Of a stretch of 37,634 nt of DNA, positions 8,636-16,490 are shown piece after piece. The position numbers were made by a program, and so were the translations under genes. The DNA comes from Methanosarcinaceae archaeon UBA470 (GTDB taxonomy: Archaea > Halobacteriota > Methanosarcinia > Methanosarcinales > Methanosarcinaceae), in NCBI GenBank assembly GCA_002508425.1, contig DAKU01000121.1, positions 1-37,634 on the forward strand, written 5' to 3'. Numbering within the stretch: the first letter of the stretch is position 1; each line of letters starts with the position of its first letter. The notes beneath the pieces are model-generated. The model made no database searches. It was not told the DNA's origin and saw only the letters and a list, made by a program, of their open reading frames with translations.

Positions 8636-8780
8636 CGTGTCCCTCTATGGAAATGTTCTTCTATTGTATTTTCCCATATAAGTACTATTTATCTTAATAA
8701 ACCTATCATTGAGACATACAAAATGTTATTAGCCTTTACTTTCATTGATAGTTCATATCTTTTACTTACAGGGTGATCTT

Positions 8781-9203
8781 ATGGAACAAGAATTAATGAG
8801 AATTGGTGTTTCGCTGCCAGAGAATCTTCTTACGAAATTCGACGGCATAATCGAGCAAAGAGGATATTCTTCCCGTTCTGAGGGTATACGGGATGCCATC
8901 AGAAGCTACATTACTCATTACGAATGGATGAGCGATGTTAAGGGTAGGCGTGTTGCTACTATCACTTTGATCTACGACCACACGAAGCGTGGATTGGCAA
9001 ACTCTCTTACTGAGATACAGCATGACCATTCTTCTCTGATCAAGACCTCGATACATATTCATCTGGACCATGATAACTGCCTTGAAGTTATAATCCTGGA
9101 TGGAGAAGGTCAAGAGGTCAAGACAATAGCTGAGAAGCTGATGTCCCTTAAGGGTGTGAAGTATGTAAAGCTTAATACTGCGCAGCCCACAGAAGGTCAT
9201 TGA
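8781..9203 (+). CDS. nikR: Nickel-responsive regulator NikR
   Basis: A 140-residue ribbon-helix-helix/ACT-type repressor that binds nickel and DNA. The RHH domain spans residues 1-45 ([15 protein letters not shown] then [14 protein letters not shown]). The C-terminal metal-binding domain keeps the nickel ligands: a His in IQHDH (residues 81-83), H92 and H94 in IHIHLDH, and C100 in DNCLEV. The start at 8781 is preceded by GGTGATC; an upstream in-frame start would add 12 unrelated residues. Nickel control suits a methanogen, which needs Ni for F430, CODH and hydrogenases. It converges on the ArsR gene with a 7-base overlap. Confidence 0.93.
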   Translation: MEQELMRIGVSLPENLLTKFDGIIEQRGYSSRSEGIRDAIRSYITHYEWMSDVKGRRVATITLIYDHTKRGLANSLTEIQHDHSSLIKTSIHIHLDHDNCLEVIILDGEGQEVKTIAEKLMSLKGVKYVKLNTAQPTEGH

Positions 9204-9550
9204 TTAAAAGTTCTTTCAATAGCTTTAAGCAGGTTTTTTCCCAGATCTGTGAGATAGTAGATCTGGAAGTTTTTGTTTCTCGTGGAATCCACGAGTCCTG
9301 CTTCTTTCAGAAGCTTTAGATGATATGACAATGCAGAGTGTTTATAATCTGTGATTTCCACAAGCACGCATACGCAGAGCTGTTGTACTTCCAGTGCTTT
9401 CAGAATATGTATCCTTACAGGATCCGATAGCACTTTGAACAGTTCCACCAGGCCGGTTACGTTTTCCTGCATGGTCGCATGGACTTTCTGCATGATCGTG
9501 TCAGGAAGGATATAAGGTTCAGGCTCTAGCAGTTTTTCTTTTCCATTCAT
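9197..9550 (-). CDS. ArsR/SmtB family metal-sensing regulator
   Basis: A 117-residue winged-helix regulator. The ArsR core is [17 protein letters not shown] near residue 38, [21 protein letters not shown] as recognition helix and turn, and [11 protein letters not shown] as the wing. The CVC in QLCVCVLVE matches the thiolate pair of the alpha-3 metal site (usually ELCVCDL), though the following acidic residue is Val here. It probably derepresses a metal or metalloid response gene, but the target is not evident; self-regulation is possible. A TATA-like TTAATATATC lies about 25 bases before the ATG, leaving a very short leader. Confidence 0.88.
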   Translation of the reverse strand: MNGKEKLLEPEPYILPDTIMQKVHATMQENVTGLVELFKVLSDPVRIHILKALEVQQLCVCVLVEITDYKHSALSYHLKLLKEAGLVDSTRNKNFQIYYLTDLGKNLLKAIERTFNQ

Positions 9551-9899
9551 TGTCTTTGGATGATGTCGTGATATATTAATAATCTTTTTACGTCATTTTG
9601 TTTTAAGGATGCAGCCAGTCGTATATCTTCTGGAATAATTTAGAAAGATTCAAATATGTTGGGCAGTTTGTTTAAAACAAGGAGTCGGGTGTGAAGCTAC
9701 CAACAACACCCTGCTGCGAAGACATCCTATAAATGTGCATAACCAACCATAAAAGATGTCCTGGATTATACAGGGATCTAAGTGCTTCACATGCTCCTTA
9801 AAAACTGAAAAACGGATCTTTCCGTCTGTGTTCTTGGATATCATATTCCTGTAAACCCTTGATCATCTTTTCTTCGAGTTTTTTAAATTTTCTTGAGCC
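9551..9899 (-). other. 349-base non-coding region between the ATPase and arsR, with paired arms
   Basis: No convincing gene is present. On the minus strand it holds a terminator-like hairpin at 9801-9826, then two inverted repeats: GACATC/GATGTC, with a 28-base loop, and GGGTGT/ACACCC, with a 13-base loop at about 9687-9711. The arsR promoter follows. An open frame of 64 codons (9650-9844) lacks a good ribosome site and protein-like composition. The paired arms could be an RNA structure or chance. Confidence 0.4.
9801..9826 (-). terminator. Terminator-like hairpin with T tract downstream of the ATPase
   Basis: On the minus strand ACGGA-AAGA-TCCGT forms a 5-bp stem with a 4-base loop, followed at once by TTTTTCAGTTTTT. 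It lies about 75 bases beyond the ATPase stop. Archaeal termination relies mainly on T tracts, so this is a reasonable 3' end of the PAS-kinase-ATPase transcript. Confidence 0.55.
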
Positions 9900-12578
9900 T
9901 TAAGCCTTTGTTCCATCTGCACTCTTTCCTTTTCTCCTTACTACAAACTTGATTCCCTCTACAATAAGGAGAGTGGAGAAAGCAGCACCAATTGGCAGCG
10001 TCCATTCCATAATTGTCAAAGGTGTTAGTTCGAACACCAGCTGGAACAGAGGGATATACACAACACTCAGGATCAGCAGGGAAGTGATAAGCATTCCTAT
10101 CAGCATCGGTCTGTTGGAGAATAATCTCATTTTGATGGCAGACTCCTCAAGGGACCTGAAGGCGTTGGGTACGAATAGAGCCATGGTAACTATAGTGACG
10201 AAAGTGAGAGTTCTTGCCTTCTGCACGTCAGTAAAGGGATCTGCAAGTAGAAATACCACGAAGGAAACAATGCTCATAGTGAGTGCTGTGCTGATCACCA
10301 GGACCAGGTTCTTCCTTCCCAATATCTCTTCCTTCGGATCACGGGGTCTCTTATCCATTATATTGTCTCTCACTGGGTCTAGACCCAGAGAGATAGCCGG
10401 AACCACTTCATTGAACATATTAATGAAAAGGATCTGCAGGGCTAGCAAAGGTATGTACTCGAATCCCAGAAGTGCTACTGTAATTATAATCAGCATCATC
10501 TCTGTAAAGTTGCGGGAAACAAGGTATGTGGTAAACTTCTCTATGTTAGCGTAAATACCCCTGCCCATTTTAACAGCTTCTACGATGGTTGCAAAATTGT
10601 CATCCTGCAGCACCATCACACTGGCCTCTCGTGACACATCCGTGCCTTTGATGCCCATTGAGATGCCGATATCAGCTTTTCTAAGGGCAGGTGCATCATT
10701 AACACCATCTCCTGTCATCGCTACAACATGTCCTCTATCCTGCAAGGCTTTGACTATCCGAAGCTTTTGTTCAGGCCGAGCCCTTGCATATATATTTACT
10801 TTCTCCACTAAGCTACTGAATTCTTCATCGTTAAGTTCATCCAGTTCACTGCCAGTGATAGCTCCATCTTCTAAAACGCGTCTGATCTTTCCATCAGTGA
10901 TACTGTCCAAAGGTACGATTCCATCAGATAGGCCGATCTCCATGGCAATAGCTTTTGCAGTTTCCTGATTATCTCCTGTGATCATGACTACCTTGATTCC
11001 CGCTCTATGGCAGGTTTCAATAGCTTTTTTTGCTTCCTCTCGCGGTGGGTCCAGCATAGCTACAAGTCCCAGGAATATCATGTCTTTCTCCAGTTCATCA
11101 CCCTTTTCACTCAGGGGCCTGTACGCCAAAGCGAGCACACGATACGTTTTCTGTGCAAGCTCATGGTTTTTCTCAAGCATTTCCTCTCTGTCATGTTCTG
11201 TGAGAGCCCGCACACCCGAAGGGTCATATATGCGTGTGCACCTTTCAAGCACCATTTCGGGAGCACCTTTTGTAAAAGTCATCTCCTGTTCTTGTATATT
11301 GTGCAAGGTGCTCATCATCTTCCTTTCGGATGTGAAGATCACTTCCTGCAATCTTGGCAGCTCTTCATCCAGTTTTCTTTTCCATATCCCGGCTTTAGCT
11401 GCAGCCACTACCAAAGCTATTTCCGTAGGGTCCCCGATACCCTTCCATTCGTTATTCGATTCTTCCAGCGCAGCATTGTTGCATAAGGCCCCAGCTCTCA
11501 GCAACATTTCCAGACCTTTCTCATTTTCAATATTAACAGGAGTGTTACCGTTGAGCAGTTCCCCTATCGGCTCATATCCCATCCCGGTAACATCCAGTTC
11601 TGAACCGGGCAGCACGATCTTCCTTACGGTCATCTCGTTGCGGGTAAGGGTACCTGTCTTATCAGTACAGATCACAGTGGTAGAACCCAGCGTTTCCACA
11701 CCCAGCATTTTTCTTACGATAGCATTATGCTGAGCCATGTGCCGCATCCCATTGGCAAGAGTAATGGTCATAGTGAGGGGTAAACCTTCAGGCACTGCTG
11801 CCACGGCAAGAGCGATGGCTATCAAAAGCATATCTGTCACAGGCGCTCCTTTAAATAGGCCAGTAGCCAGAGTGACTAGGGATGCAATAAGTGCTATAGC
11901 AGCAAGGGTACGTGCAAGTTTTGTGATCTTCTCCTGCAGAGGAGTTGTTTCCTCTTCCTGCTGTACCAGCCCGGCTATTTCTCCGAGTTTTGTCTTCATA
12001 CCAGTGGAGACCACAAGGGCGCTGCATTTGCCGTGTACTATCTGTGTGCCTGCAAAGATCATCTCGTCCTTTTCTTTGTTCACAGGTACGCTTTCTCCGG
12101 TCAGTGCGGCCTCTTCTACCCGCAGCCCGATCATTTCGATCACAAGAGCATCTGCAGGTATCATATCTCCGCTTTCCAGTACAAGTATGTCTCCCGGAAC
12201 GACATCCTTTGAGGGTATTTCCTTTAGTGTTCCTTCCCTGCGCACTCTTATGATGGGCTGCACGAACTTCTTAAGGGCTTCCATAGCCTTTTCTGCTCTG
12301 TATTCCTGCAGGAATCCCATCAGTATTACAAAAAGAATGATGCCGATTATCGCCCAGAAATTGATAACTTCGTCAGCCACCAGAGCTATGATCGCAGCGG
12401 CAGCCAGTACCCATACTATTACATTCGCAAACTGTCTGATAAAAACCTTAAAAGGAGTTACTCTGTTCTTTTCTTCAAGCTGGTTAGGTCCATACATCTC
12501 AATCCTTTTCTTAGCTTCTTCGTTTGCTAACCCTCTTGGGGAGCTTTCCAGTTTCAAAAGGGCTTCTTCAGTTCTCAT
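9900..12578 (-). CDS. Cation-translocating P-type ATPase, P2A (Ca-type) class
   Basis: An 892-residue P2-type ATPase. Landmarks in order: TGES (residues 160-163, actuator), PEGLP in M4 with E264, the phosphorylated D306 in DKTGTLT, the nucleotide-binding KGAPE, VMITGD, and the hinge TGDGVNDAPAL. M5 keeps N690 and E693 (SRNFTEMM), matching SERCA N768 and E771. M6 reads NMFNE (720-724), where SERCA has NxxTD, so Thr799 becomes Asn and Asp800 becomes Glu. The pump may therefore move Ca2+ with altered affinity or another ion such as Mn2+. GGAG sits 7 bases upstream of the ATG. It is 9 bases after the sugar kinase, in an apparent PAS-kinase-ATPase operon. Confidence 0.93.
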   Translation of the reverse strand: MRTEEALLKLESSPRGLANEEAKKRIEMYGPNQLEEKNRVTPFKVFIRQFANVIVWVLAAAAIIALVADEVINFWAIIGIILFVILMGFLQEYRAEKAMEALKKFVQPIIRVRREGTLKEIPSKDVVPGDILVLESGDMIPADALVIEMIGLRVEEAALTGESVPVNKEKDEMIFAGTQIVHGKCSALVVSTGMKTKLGEIAGLVQQEEETTPLQEKITKLARTLAAIALIASLVTLATGLFKGAPVTDMLLIAIALAVAAVPEGLPLTMTITLANGMRHMAQHNAIVRKMLGVETLGSTTVICTDKTGTLTRNEMTVRKIVLPGSELDVTGMGYEPIGELLNGNTPVNIENEKGLEMLLRAGALCNNAALEESNNEWKGIGDPTEIALVVAAAKAGIWKRKLDEELPRLQEVIFTSERKMMSTLHNIQEQEMTFTKGAPEMVLERCTRIYDPSGVRALTEHDREEMLEKNHELAQKTYRVLALAYRPLSEKGDELEKDMIFLGLVAMLDPPREEAKKAIETCHRAGIKVVMITGDNQETAKAIAMEIGLSDGIVPLDSITDGKIRRVLEDGAITGSELDELNDEEFSSLVEKVNIYARARPEQKLRIVKALQDRGHVVAMTGDGVNDAPALRKADIGISMGIKGTDVSREASVMVLQDDNFATIVEAVKMGRGIYANIEKFTTYLVSRNFTEMMLIIITVALLGFEYIPLLALQILFINMFNEVVPAISLGLDPVRDNIMDKRPRDPKEEILGRKNLVLVISTALTMSIVSFVVFLLADPFTDVQKARTLTFVTIVTMALFVPNAFRSLEESAIKMRLFSNRPMLIGMLITSLLILSVVYIPLFQLVFELTPLTIMEWTLPIGAAFSTLLIVEGIKFVVRRKGKSADGTKA

Positions 12579-12587
12579 ACCATTCTC

Positions 12588-13508
12588 CTACTTCAATAAA
12601 GATGCAAAATCCTTTGAGATATAGTTCTCAGTATGTGTACATACATGCGTAGCGAAGCTTATTGCAGTGGAAATTATATTTTCCCAACTATTTTTATTAT
12701 TCCTTTTGGTAAAAAAGTTCTCATCATTCAAGGTGAGCATACTATAGATCAGGCCAGCATTAAAACTGTCTCCGGCTCCTATAGTACTAACAACTTTTAC
12801 AGGTGGTACGGGGTGATATTTTTGGCATTTGTCTGTTCTCAGCCAGACTCCCCTGTCATTTTTCGTATATATCAAGCAGTTGCAACCACATTCTTTTACA
12901 TGTTCATACACTTGTTCGGCATCATCTTTCCCAAAAGCTATCTCAAAATCCCTATGTGAACCCCGGACTACATGTGCCAGTGATATGTTTTCCTTTACCA
13001 TGCTCCTTACACTTTCAATACGATTTAGAAGCGATTCCCGCAGGTTTGGATCATATATCAGGATAGCTCCTGCATCTTTCGCAGCTTTTAGTATCTCCAA
13101 AAGTTTTTCTCTTGCTTGCTCCGATACCGCCATCAGAGAACCAAAAAGTACGATATCCTCATTTCTAAAAGCAGGAGTTGCTATCTGTAATCTTTCAGGA
13201 GGATAAGTTTCGTAAAAAACATATTTTGCATCATTTCTCTCGTCCAGAAAAGCAAGTGCAAGGGGCATTTCTCCCTCCTTGTATCTATATATGTTTTCAG
13301 TATTCACACCATTGAATTTGAGGAATTCATTTACCATATCACCTAAATGATCAGTAGAGAATTCGGTAATCAGGTTTGCATCTATTCCGCATCTTGCAAG
13401 AGAAACGGCAGTATTGAGCATTGCACCGCCAGGGTTTGCAGAGATAGGCCTTTTTTCCCGAAATGTTATATCATAAAATGTTTCACCTATGGCAAATGCT
13501 CTTTTCAT
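12588..13508 (-). CDS. PfkB family carbohydrate kinase (fructokinase-like)
   Basis: A 306-residue ribokinase-fold sugar or nucleoside kinase. The N-terminal substrate region has GGAMLNTAVSLARCG near residue 27. The ATP and catalytic signature is STIGAGDSFNAGLIY near residue 240, with the catalytic Asp in GAGD; the usual leading DT is ST. DPNLRESL near residue 155 is typical of fructokinase-like members. Length fits the family. The substrate cannot be told from sequence alone. It lies 29 bases after the PAS gene and 9 bases before the ATPase on the same strand. A role with the ion pump is not obvious. Confidence 0.85.
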   Translation of the reverse strand: MKRAFAIGETFYDITFREKRPISANPGGAMLNTAVSLARCGIDANLITEFSTDHLGDMVNEFLKFNGVNTENIYRYKEGEMPLALAFLDERNDAKYVFYETYPPERLQIATPAFRNEDIVLFGSLMAVSEQAREKLLEILKAAKDAGAILIYDPNLRESLLNRIESVRSMVKENISLAHVVRGSHRDFEIAFGKDDAEQVYEHVKECGCNCLIYTKNDRGVWLRTDKCQKYHPVPPVKVVSTIGAGDSFNAGLIYSMLTLNDENFFTKRNNKNSWENIISTAISFATHVCTHTENYISKDFASLLK

Positions 13509-13537
13509 TTCATTGCCTGCCTTATATTGTGAACATG

Positions 13538-14023
13538 TCAGACATTACTTTTTGCATGTGTTTCGAATATAATGCTTTGTAGGTACATGGGATTTCCTTG
13601 AGGGCCATGCTGTATGAATATCCTCTCCTCAACGGGCCTTTCCTCCCCTTTTTTCGTCATGATCCTGTATTTCAATGTGATATATTTGCTACCCTCTCTG
13701 CAGTTTTCCATTAGTTCCAGCTTCACATATTCACGTTCATCTGGCTGTATAATATCATTGTATGATATCTTAGACATGAAATCTTCTGCTTTGTAGCCAA
13801 ATTGTGAGATGTTTTCAGAAATGAACACAACTGAAAAATCCTTTGAAGCATCCCTGGAAAGAGCAATGAATGGACTGTTATTGATGATGGACTCCAGAAC
13901 TGTCAGTTTTTCGAATGCATCCTTGTCTTTTTCCATAACGTGTAACAATTCTTCCTTGCTCAACTCTTTCTCTATAGTGCCTATATCTTTTTCAGCATTT
14001 GTTTTCATTCCCAGTGCCCCCAT
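13538..14023 (-). CDS. Stand-alone PAS domain protein
   Basis: About 161 residues with one PAS/PAC module: SPFIALSRDASKDFSVVFIS, then ENISQFGYKAEDFM, SYNDIIQPDERE, and the PAC-like YRIMTKKGEERPVEERIF. A helical, charged N-terminus (about residues 10-45) may be a coiled coil. No kinase, cyclase or DNA-binding output is visible, so it may act by protein contact. The start is uncertain: ATG at 14023 is chosen, GTG at 14032 and ATG at 14008 are alternatives. A TATA-like ATAAATAG at 14053-14060 suggests a very short or absent leader. It leads the operon with the kinase and the ATPase. Confidence 0.75.
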   Translation of the reverse strand: MGALGMKTNAEKDIGTIEKELSKEELLHVMEKDKDAFEKLTVLESIINNSPFIALSRDASKDFSVVFISENISQFGYKAEDFMSKISYNDIIQPDEREYVKLELMENCREGSKYITLKYRIMTKKGEERPVEERIFIQHGPQGNPMYLQSIIFETHAKSNV

Positions 14024-14200
14024 TGATACCACAATAAAGATTTAACTAAGTACTATTTATGCATTTGTGGAAACGTGCTAGTCAGTAGTTATAGAATGAC
14101 CCTGCAGAAAGCACTCTTGCCAACAGTTTTATGCATCTCTGCAAAAAAGCAGGTCTTTAAAAAAGTAAGTATATCCTTTACAAGGATACAGGATATTGTA

Positions 14201-14476
14201 TTATTTAATATACAATCCACATCTGCAGGATCCACGAGTCTCTACATCTTTGTTTCTCGCTACACATGGGCAGATGATCTTCTTGTCAACTTCTTTATCC
14301 CCGGTCCTCTTCTGACAGAAACAATACCATTCTCCATATTGTTTTTTATTGTTAGCTATACCTTTTACGGCTGTAGTGATCACATCATAATCGGGATTCA
14401 GCCTGTATCCGGTTTCCATAGCATTTTTCTTTGATTTATTATAGAATTCTTCTTCCAGGTCGTTGTTAAATTGCAC
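14201..14476 (-). CDS. ftrB: Ferredoxin:thioredoxin reductase catalytic subunit-like protein
   Basis: A 91-residue homologue of the FTR beta chain, which uses a 4Fe-4S cluster to pass ferredoxin electrons to a disulfide. Six cysteines fall in three CxC pairs: C52-F-C54, C69-P-C71 and C84-R-C86, ending RCGLYI. Plant FTR has CPC-x16-CPC-x8-CHC; here the first pair is CFC and the last gap is 12, as in methanogen-type relatives. The start is GTG with AAGGAGG 7 bases upstream. It lies 37 bases after fprA, so it probably repairs or switches protein thiols in the same oxygen-response unit. About 170 bases separate it from the next gene. Confidence 0.87.
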   Translation of the reverse strand: MQFNNDLEEEFYNKSKKNAMETGYRLNPDYDVITTAVKGIANNKKQYGEWYCFCQKRTGDKEVDKKIICPCVARNKDVETRGSCRCGLYIK

Positions 14477-14513
14477 GTTATTCCTCCTTATTCCTATTCT
14501 TTTCTCCTATAAT

Positions 14514-15716
14514 TTATTTCTTTGCCAGAGAAGCAAGTCTGCTGCCTATTTCTCTGCATTTTGCACGATCTTCTTCAAAAGGCCTGAAGTTAACCTGGAA
14601 ACCAGGCTCCACGATCTCAAAACCTGATTCGGTAAGCTCCTTTTCAATTCCCTTCACAGCACCGCCGCCCCAGCCGTAAGATCCGAAAACAAAGAACTTT
14701 TTGCCTTTTGGCCGTAGTCCTTTCATATAGCTGAGGAATCCTGCAATTGTGAAGAACATTCCATTGTTCAGTGTAGGGGAACCAATGGCCACTATTGATG
14801 CATCCATCAGTTCCTTGACTATTTTGCTCCAGTCATTCTTGCGAAGGTTCCTTAGTTTTACATCAACTCCTGCAGATTCAATGCCGTAAAGGATCTCCTT
14901 TGCCATTATTTCAGTGCTATTCCACATGGTGTCATAAATTATGAGTACCGATTGTTTTGCCTCAGCATTAGCCCATTTTACATAAGCTTCGATTATCCTT
15001 TCAGGTTCCTTTCTCCAGATTACACCGTGCGCAGGAGCTATAATATCGAACTTAAGTCCCATTTGCTTGACCTTTTCAGCATAAACGAGTACCTGCTTAC
15101 CAAAAGGCATGAGAATGTTGGCATAGTATATTTCTGCGTCTTCCATCACGCCTTCTACCTGGTCCTCGAACCTTTCAGAGGTAGCTATGTGTTGACCGAA
15201 CGCATCATTGGAGAAGAGTATCCTGTCTTCTTTCAGGTACGTATGCATGCTGTCTGGCCAGTGCAGCATCACTACTTCTATGAATTGCAGAGTCTTTTTC
15301 CCGATGCTGATCTCATCTCCGGTCTGTACAACCTGTAGATCCCAGTTTTCAAATCCCATTTCACGATAATGTTCAAACAGGCCCTTTTTGCCTTTAGCCG
15401 AACAAAATATTTTAGCCTTGGGAGCCACTTCCATCATAGCTGGCAGGGAACTGGAATGATCCATTTCCACATGGTTAGATACAATATAGTCTATTTTAGC
15501 AGGGTCGATTATCTGTGAAATTCTTCCGATCATCTCTTCAAAGAATGGTGCTTTGACAGTGTCTATAAGAGTGATCTTTTCATCTATTATCAGGTACGAG
15601 TTGTAGGTTCCACCCTTTGGTGTCTCATATCCATGGAAATCCCGCAGGTTCCAGTCTACAACACCTACCCAGTAAATACCTTCGGATATCTTTACAGGTT
15701 GTATCTCATTTCCCAC
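14514..15716 (-). CDS. fprA: F420H2 oxidase FprA (A-type flavodiiron protein)
   Basis: A 400-residue flavodiiron protein. In methanogens FprA reduces O2 to water with F420H2. The beta-lactamase-like domain has the diiron ligands HVEMDH (H82, E84, D86, H87), a His in MLHWPDSM, Asp in FSNDAFGQH and His in APAHG. The C-terminal flavodoxin domain begins at SVLIIYDTMWNSTEIMA, with SPTLNNGMFF and GSYGWGGGAVK around the FMN. I chose the GTG at 15716 because AAAGGAG lies 8 bases upstream and it clears the rubrerythrin gene, which ends at 15730. A longer ORF reading would overlap that gene. It lies between rubrerythrin and the FTR-like gene. Confidence 0.93.
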   Translation of the reverse strand: MGNEIQPVKISEGIYWVGVVDWNLRDFHGYETPKGGTYNSYLIIDEKITLIDTVKAPFFEEMIGRISQIIDPAKIDYIVSNHVEMDHSSSLPAMMEVAPKAKIFCSAKGKKGLFEHYREMGFENWDLQVVQTGDEISIGKKTLQFIEVVMLHWPDSMHTYLKEDRILFSNDAFGQHIATSERFEDQVEGVMEDAEIYYANILMPFGKQVLVYAEKVKQMGLKFDIIAPAHGVIWRKEPERIIEAYVKWANAEAKQSVLIIYDTMWNSTEIMAKEILYGIESAGVDVKLRNLRKNDWSKIVKELMDASIVAIGSPTLNNGMFFTIAGFLSYMKGLRPKGKKFFVFGSYGWGGGAVKGIEKELTESGFEIVEPGFQVNFRPFEEDRAKCREIGSRLASLAKK

Positions 15717-15729
15717 TTCTATCTCTCCT

Positions 15730-16221
15730 TTATGTTTGCATCCTGAACTCTGTAGCAGTCTGCAGCATTTCATCTATAAGTCTATAATGTCCCCTTTCAG
15801 CTGCAGCTATCTTGTCAAAGAACTCTTTTTGTTCAGGCTTTGTTGCCCTTCTTCCAAGTTCCATATAAAAATACTCGCTCTTGTACTCAAAGCGCAAAGC
15901 AGCAAGCAGAATACCTATCTCTTCGAGCTTCTTGTCAGAGAACTCCTGTGTTAAAGAAGGAGTAAAATCTGGAAAATGGTGTTCCACGTGTGCAGCTGTC
16001 TTGTCCCCATTTCTGAACTTTCTCAGCATCTCCGCATGCTTTTTCTCTTCACCGGCAAGGAATGTATACAGCTCACGAGCAGCCGGGTTCTGCATTGATT
16101 CTGATTTTTTAAGGTAATATACTCGACCATCCTCTTCAAGCTTGATGGCCACATCAATAGCCTCTTCCAATGTATTCAATTGGTCAAGTTCCTCAGAGAT
16201 CTCGTGTAATACATCTTTCAT
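15730..16221 (-). CDS. Rubrerythrin-like ferritin-fold diiron protein
   Basis: A 163-residue four-helix-bundle protein. Diiron ligands are visible: Glu in KLEEDGRVYYL, ExxH in GEEKKHAEM, Glu in RFEYKSEYFY and ExxH in AAERGHYRLIDEM. The C-terminal rubredoxin domain of classical rubrerythrin is absent, so it is of the erythrin or sulerythrin type and needs an external electron donor. It probably reduces hydrogen peroxide. GGAG lies about 11 bases before the ATG. It is the first gene of the rubrerythrin-fprA-ftrB operon; a TATA-like TTATATAATTT near 16315 is one candidate promoter element. Confidence 0.88.
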   Translation of the reverse strand: MKDVLHEISEELDQLNTLEEAIDVAIKLEEDGRVYYLKKSESMQNPAARELYTFLAGEEKKHAEMLRKFRNGDKTAAHVEHHFPDFTPSLTQEFSDKKLEEIGILLAALRFEYKSEYFYMELGRRATKPEQKEFFDKIAAAERGHYRLIDEMLQTATEFRMQT

Positions 16222-16490
16222 TGTAACTCATCTCCATCTACTATAATCCCATAAGCATCATGGCCAAAACCAATGTGCAAAAATCTTCCCACTTTGTAAG
16301 TAGAGTCTATAAAATTATATAACTTTCGAATATATGTGCACCACTTAATATAAGCCTGCTTAATTTTGATAAAAAGGCAATCAGTGAATATTTGGTTTAG
16401 AAAACTTTTTATTGACCTGCTTCCATTATGAAGTTTAAATTTACGTGCGAATTCATTATTCTTCAGTTATTTTGATCATGAGGTAATCTA

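Noticed and set aside
8703..8751. CTATCA and TGATAG as a NikR operator before nikR
   Set aside because: The arms are about 37 bases apart, far more than in known NikR sites, and only 6 bp long.
9650..9844. A 64-codon minus-strand open frame between the ATPase and arsR
   Set aside because: There is no good ribosome site, the composition is not protein-like, and it runs across paired arms and a terminator-like hairpin.
9949..12624. Long open frames of up to 295 codons on the plus strand opposite the P-type ATPase
   Set aside because: They are Ser/Thr/Ile-rich, lack ribosome sites and lie fully opposite an intact, motif-complete ATPase gene.
15717..15773. A 19-residue N-terminal extension of FprA
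   Set aside because: It would overlap the rubrerythrin gene and has no ribosome site, whereas the GTG at 15716 has AAAGGAG in place.
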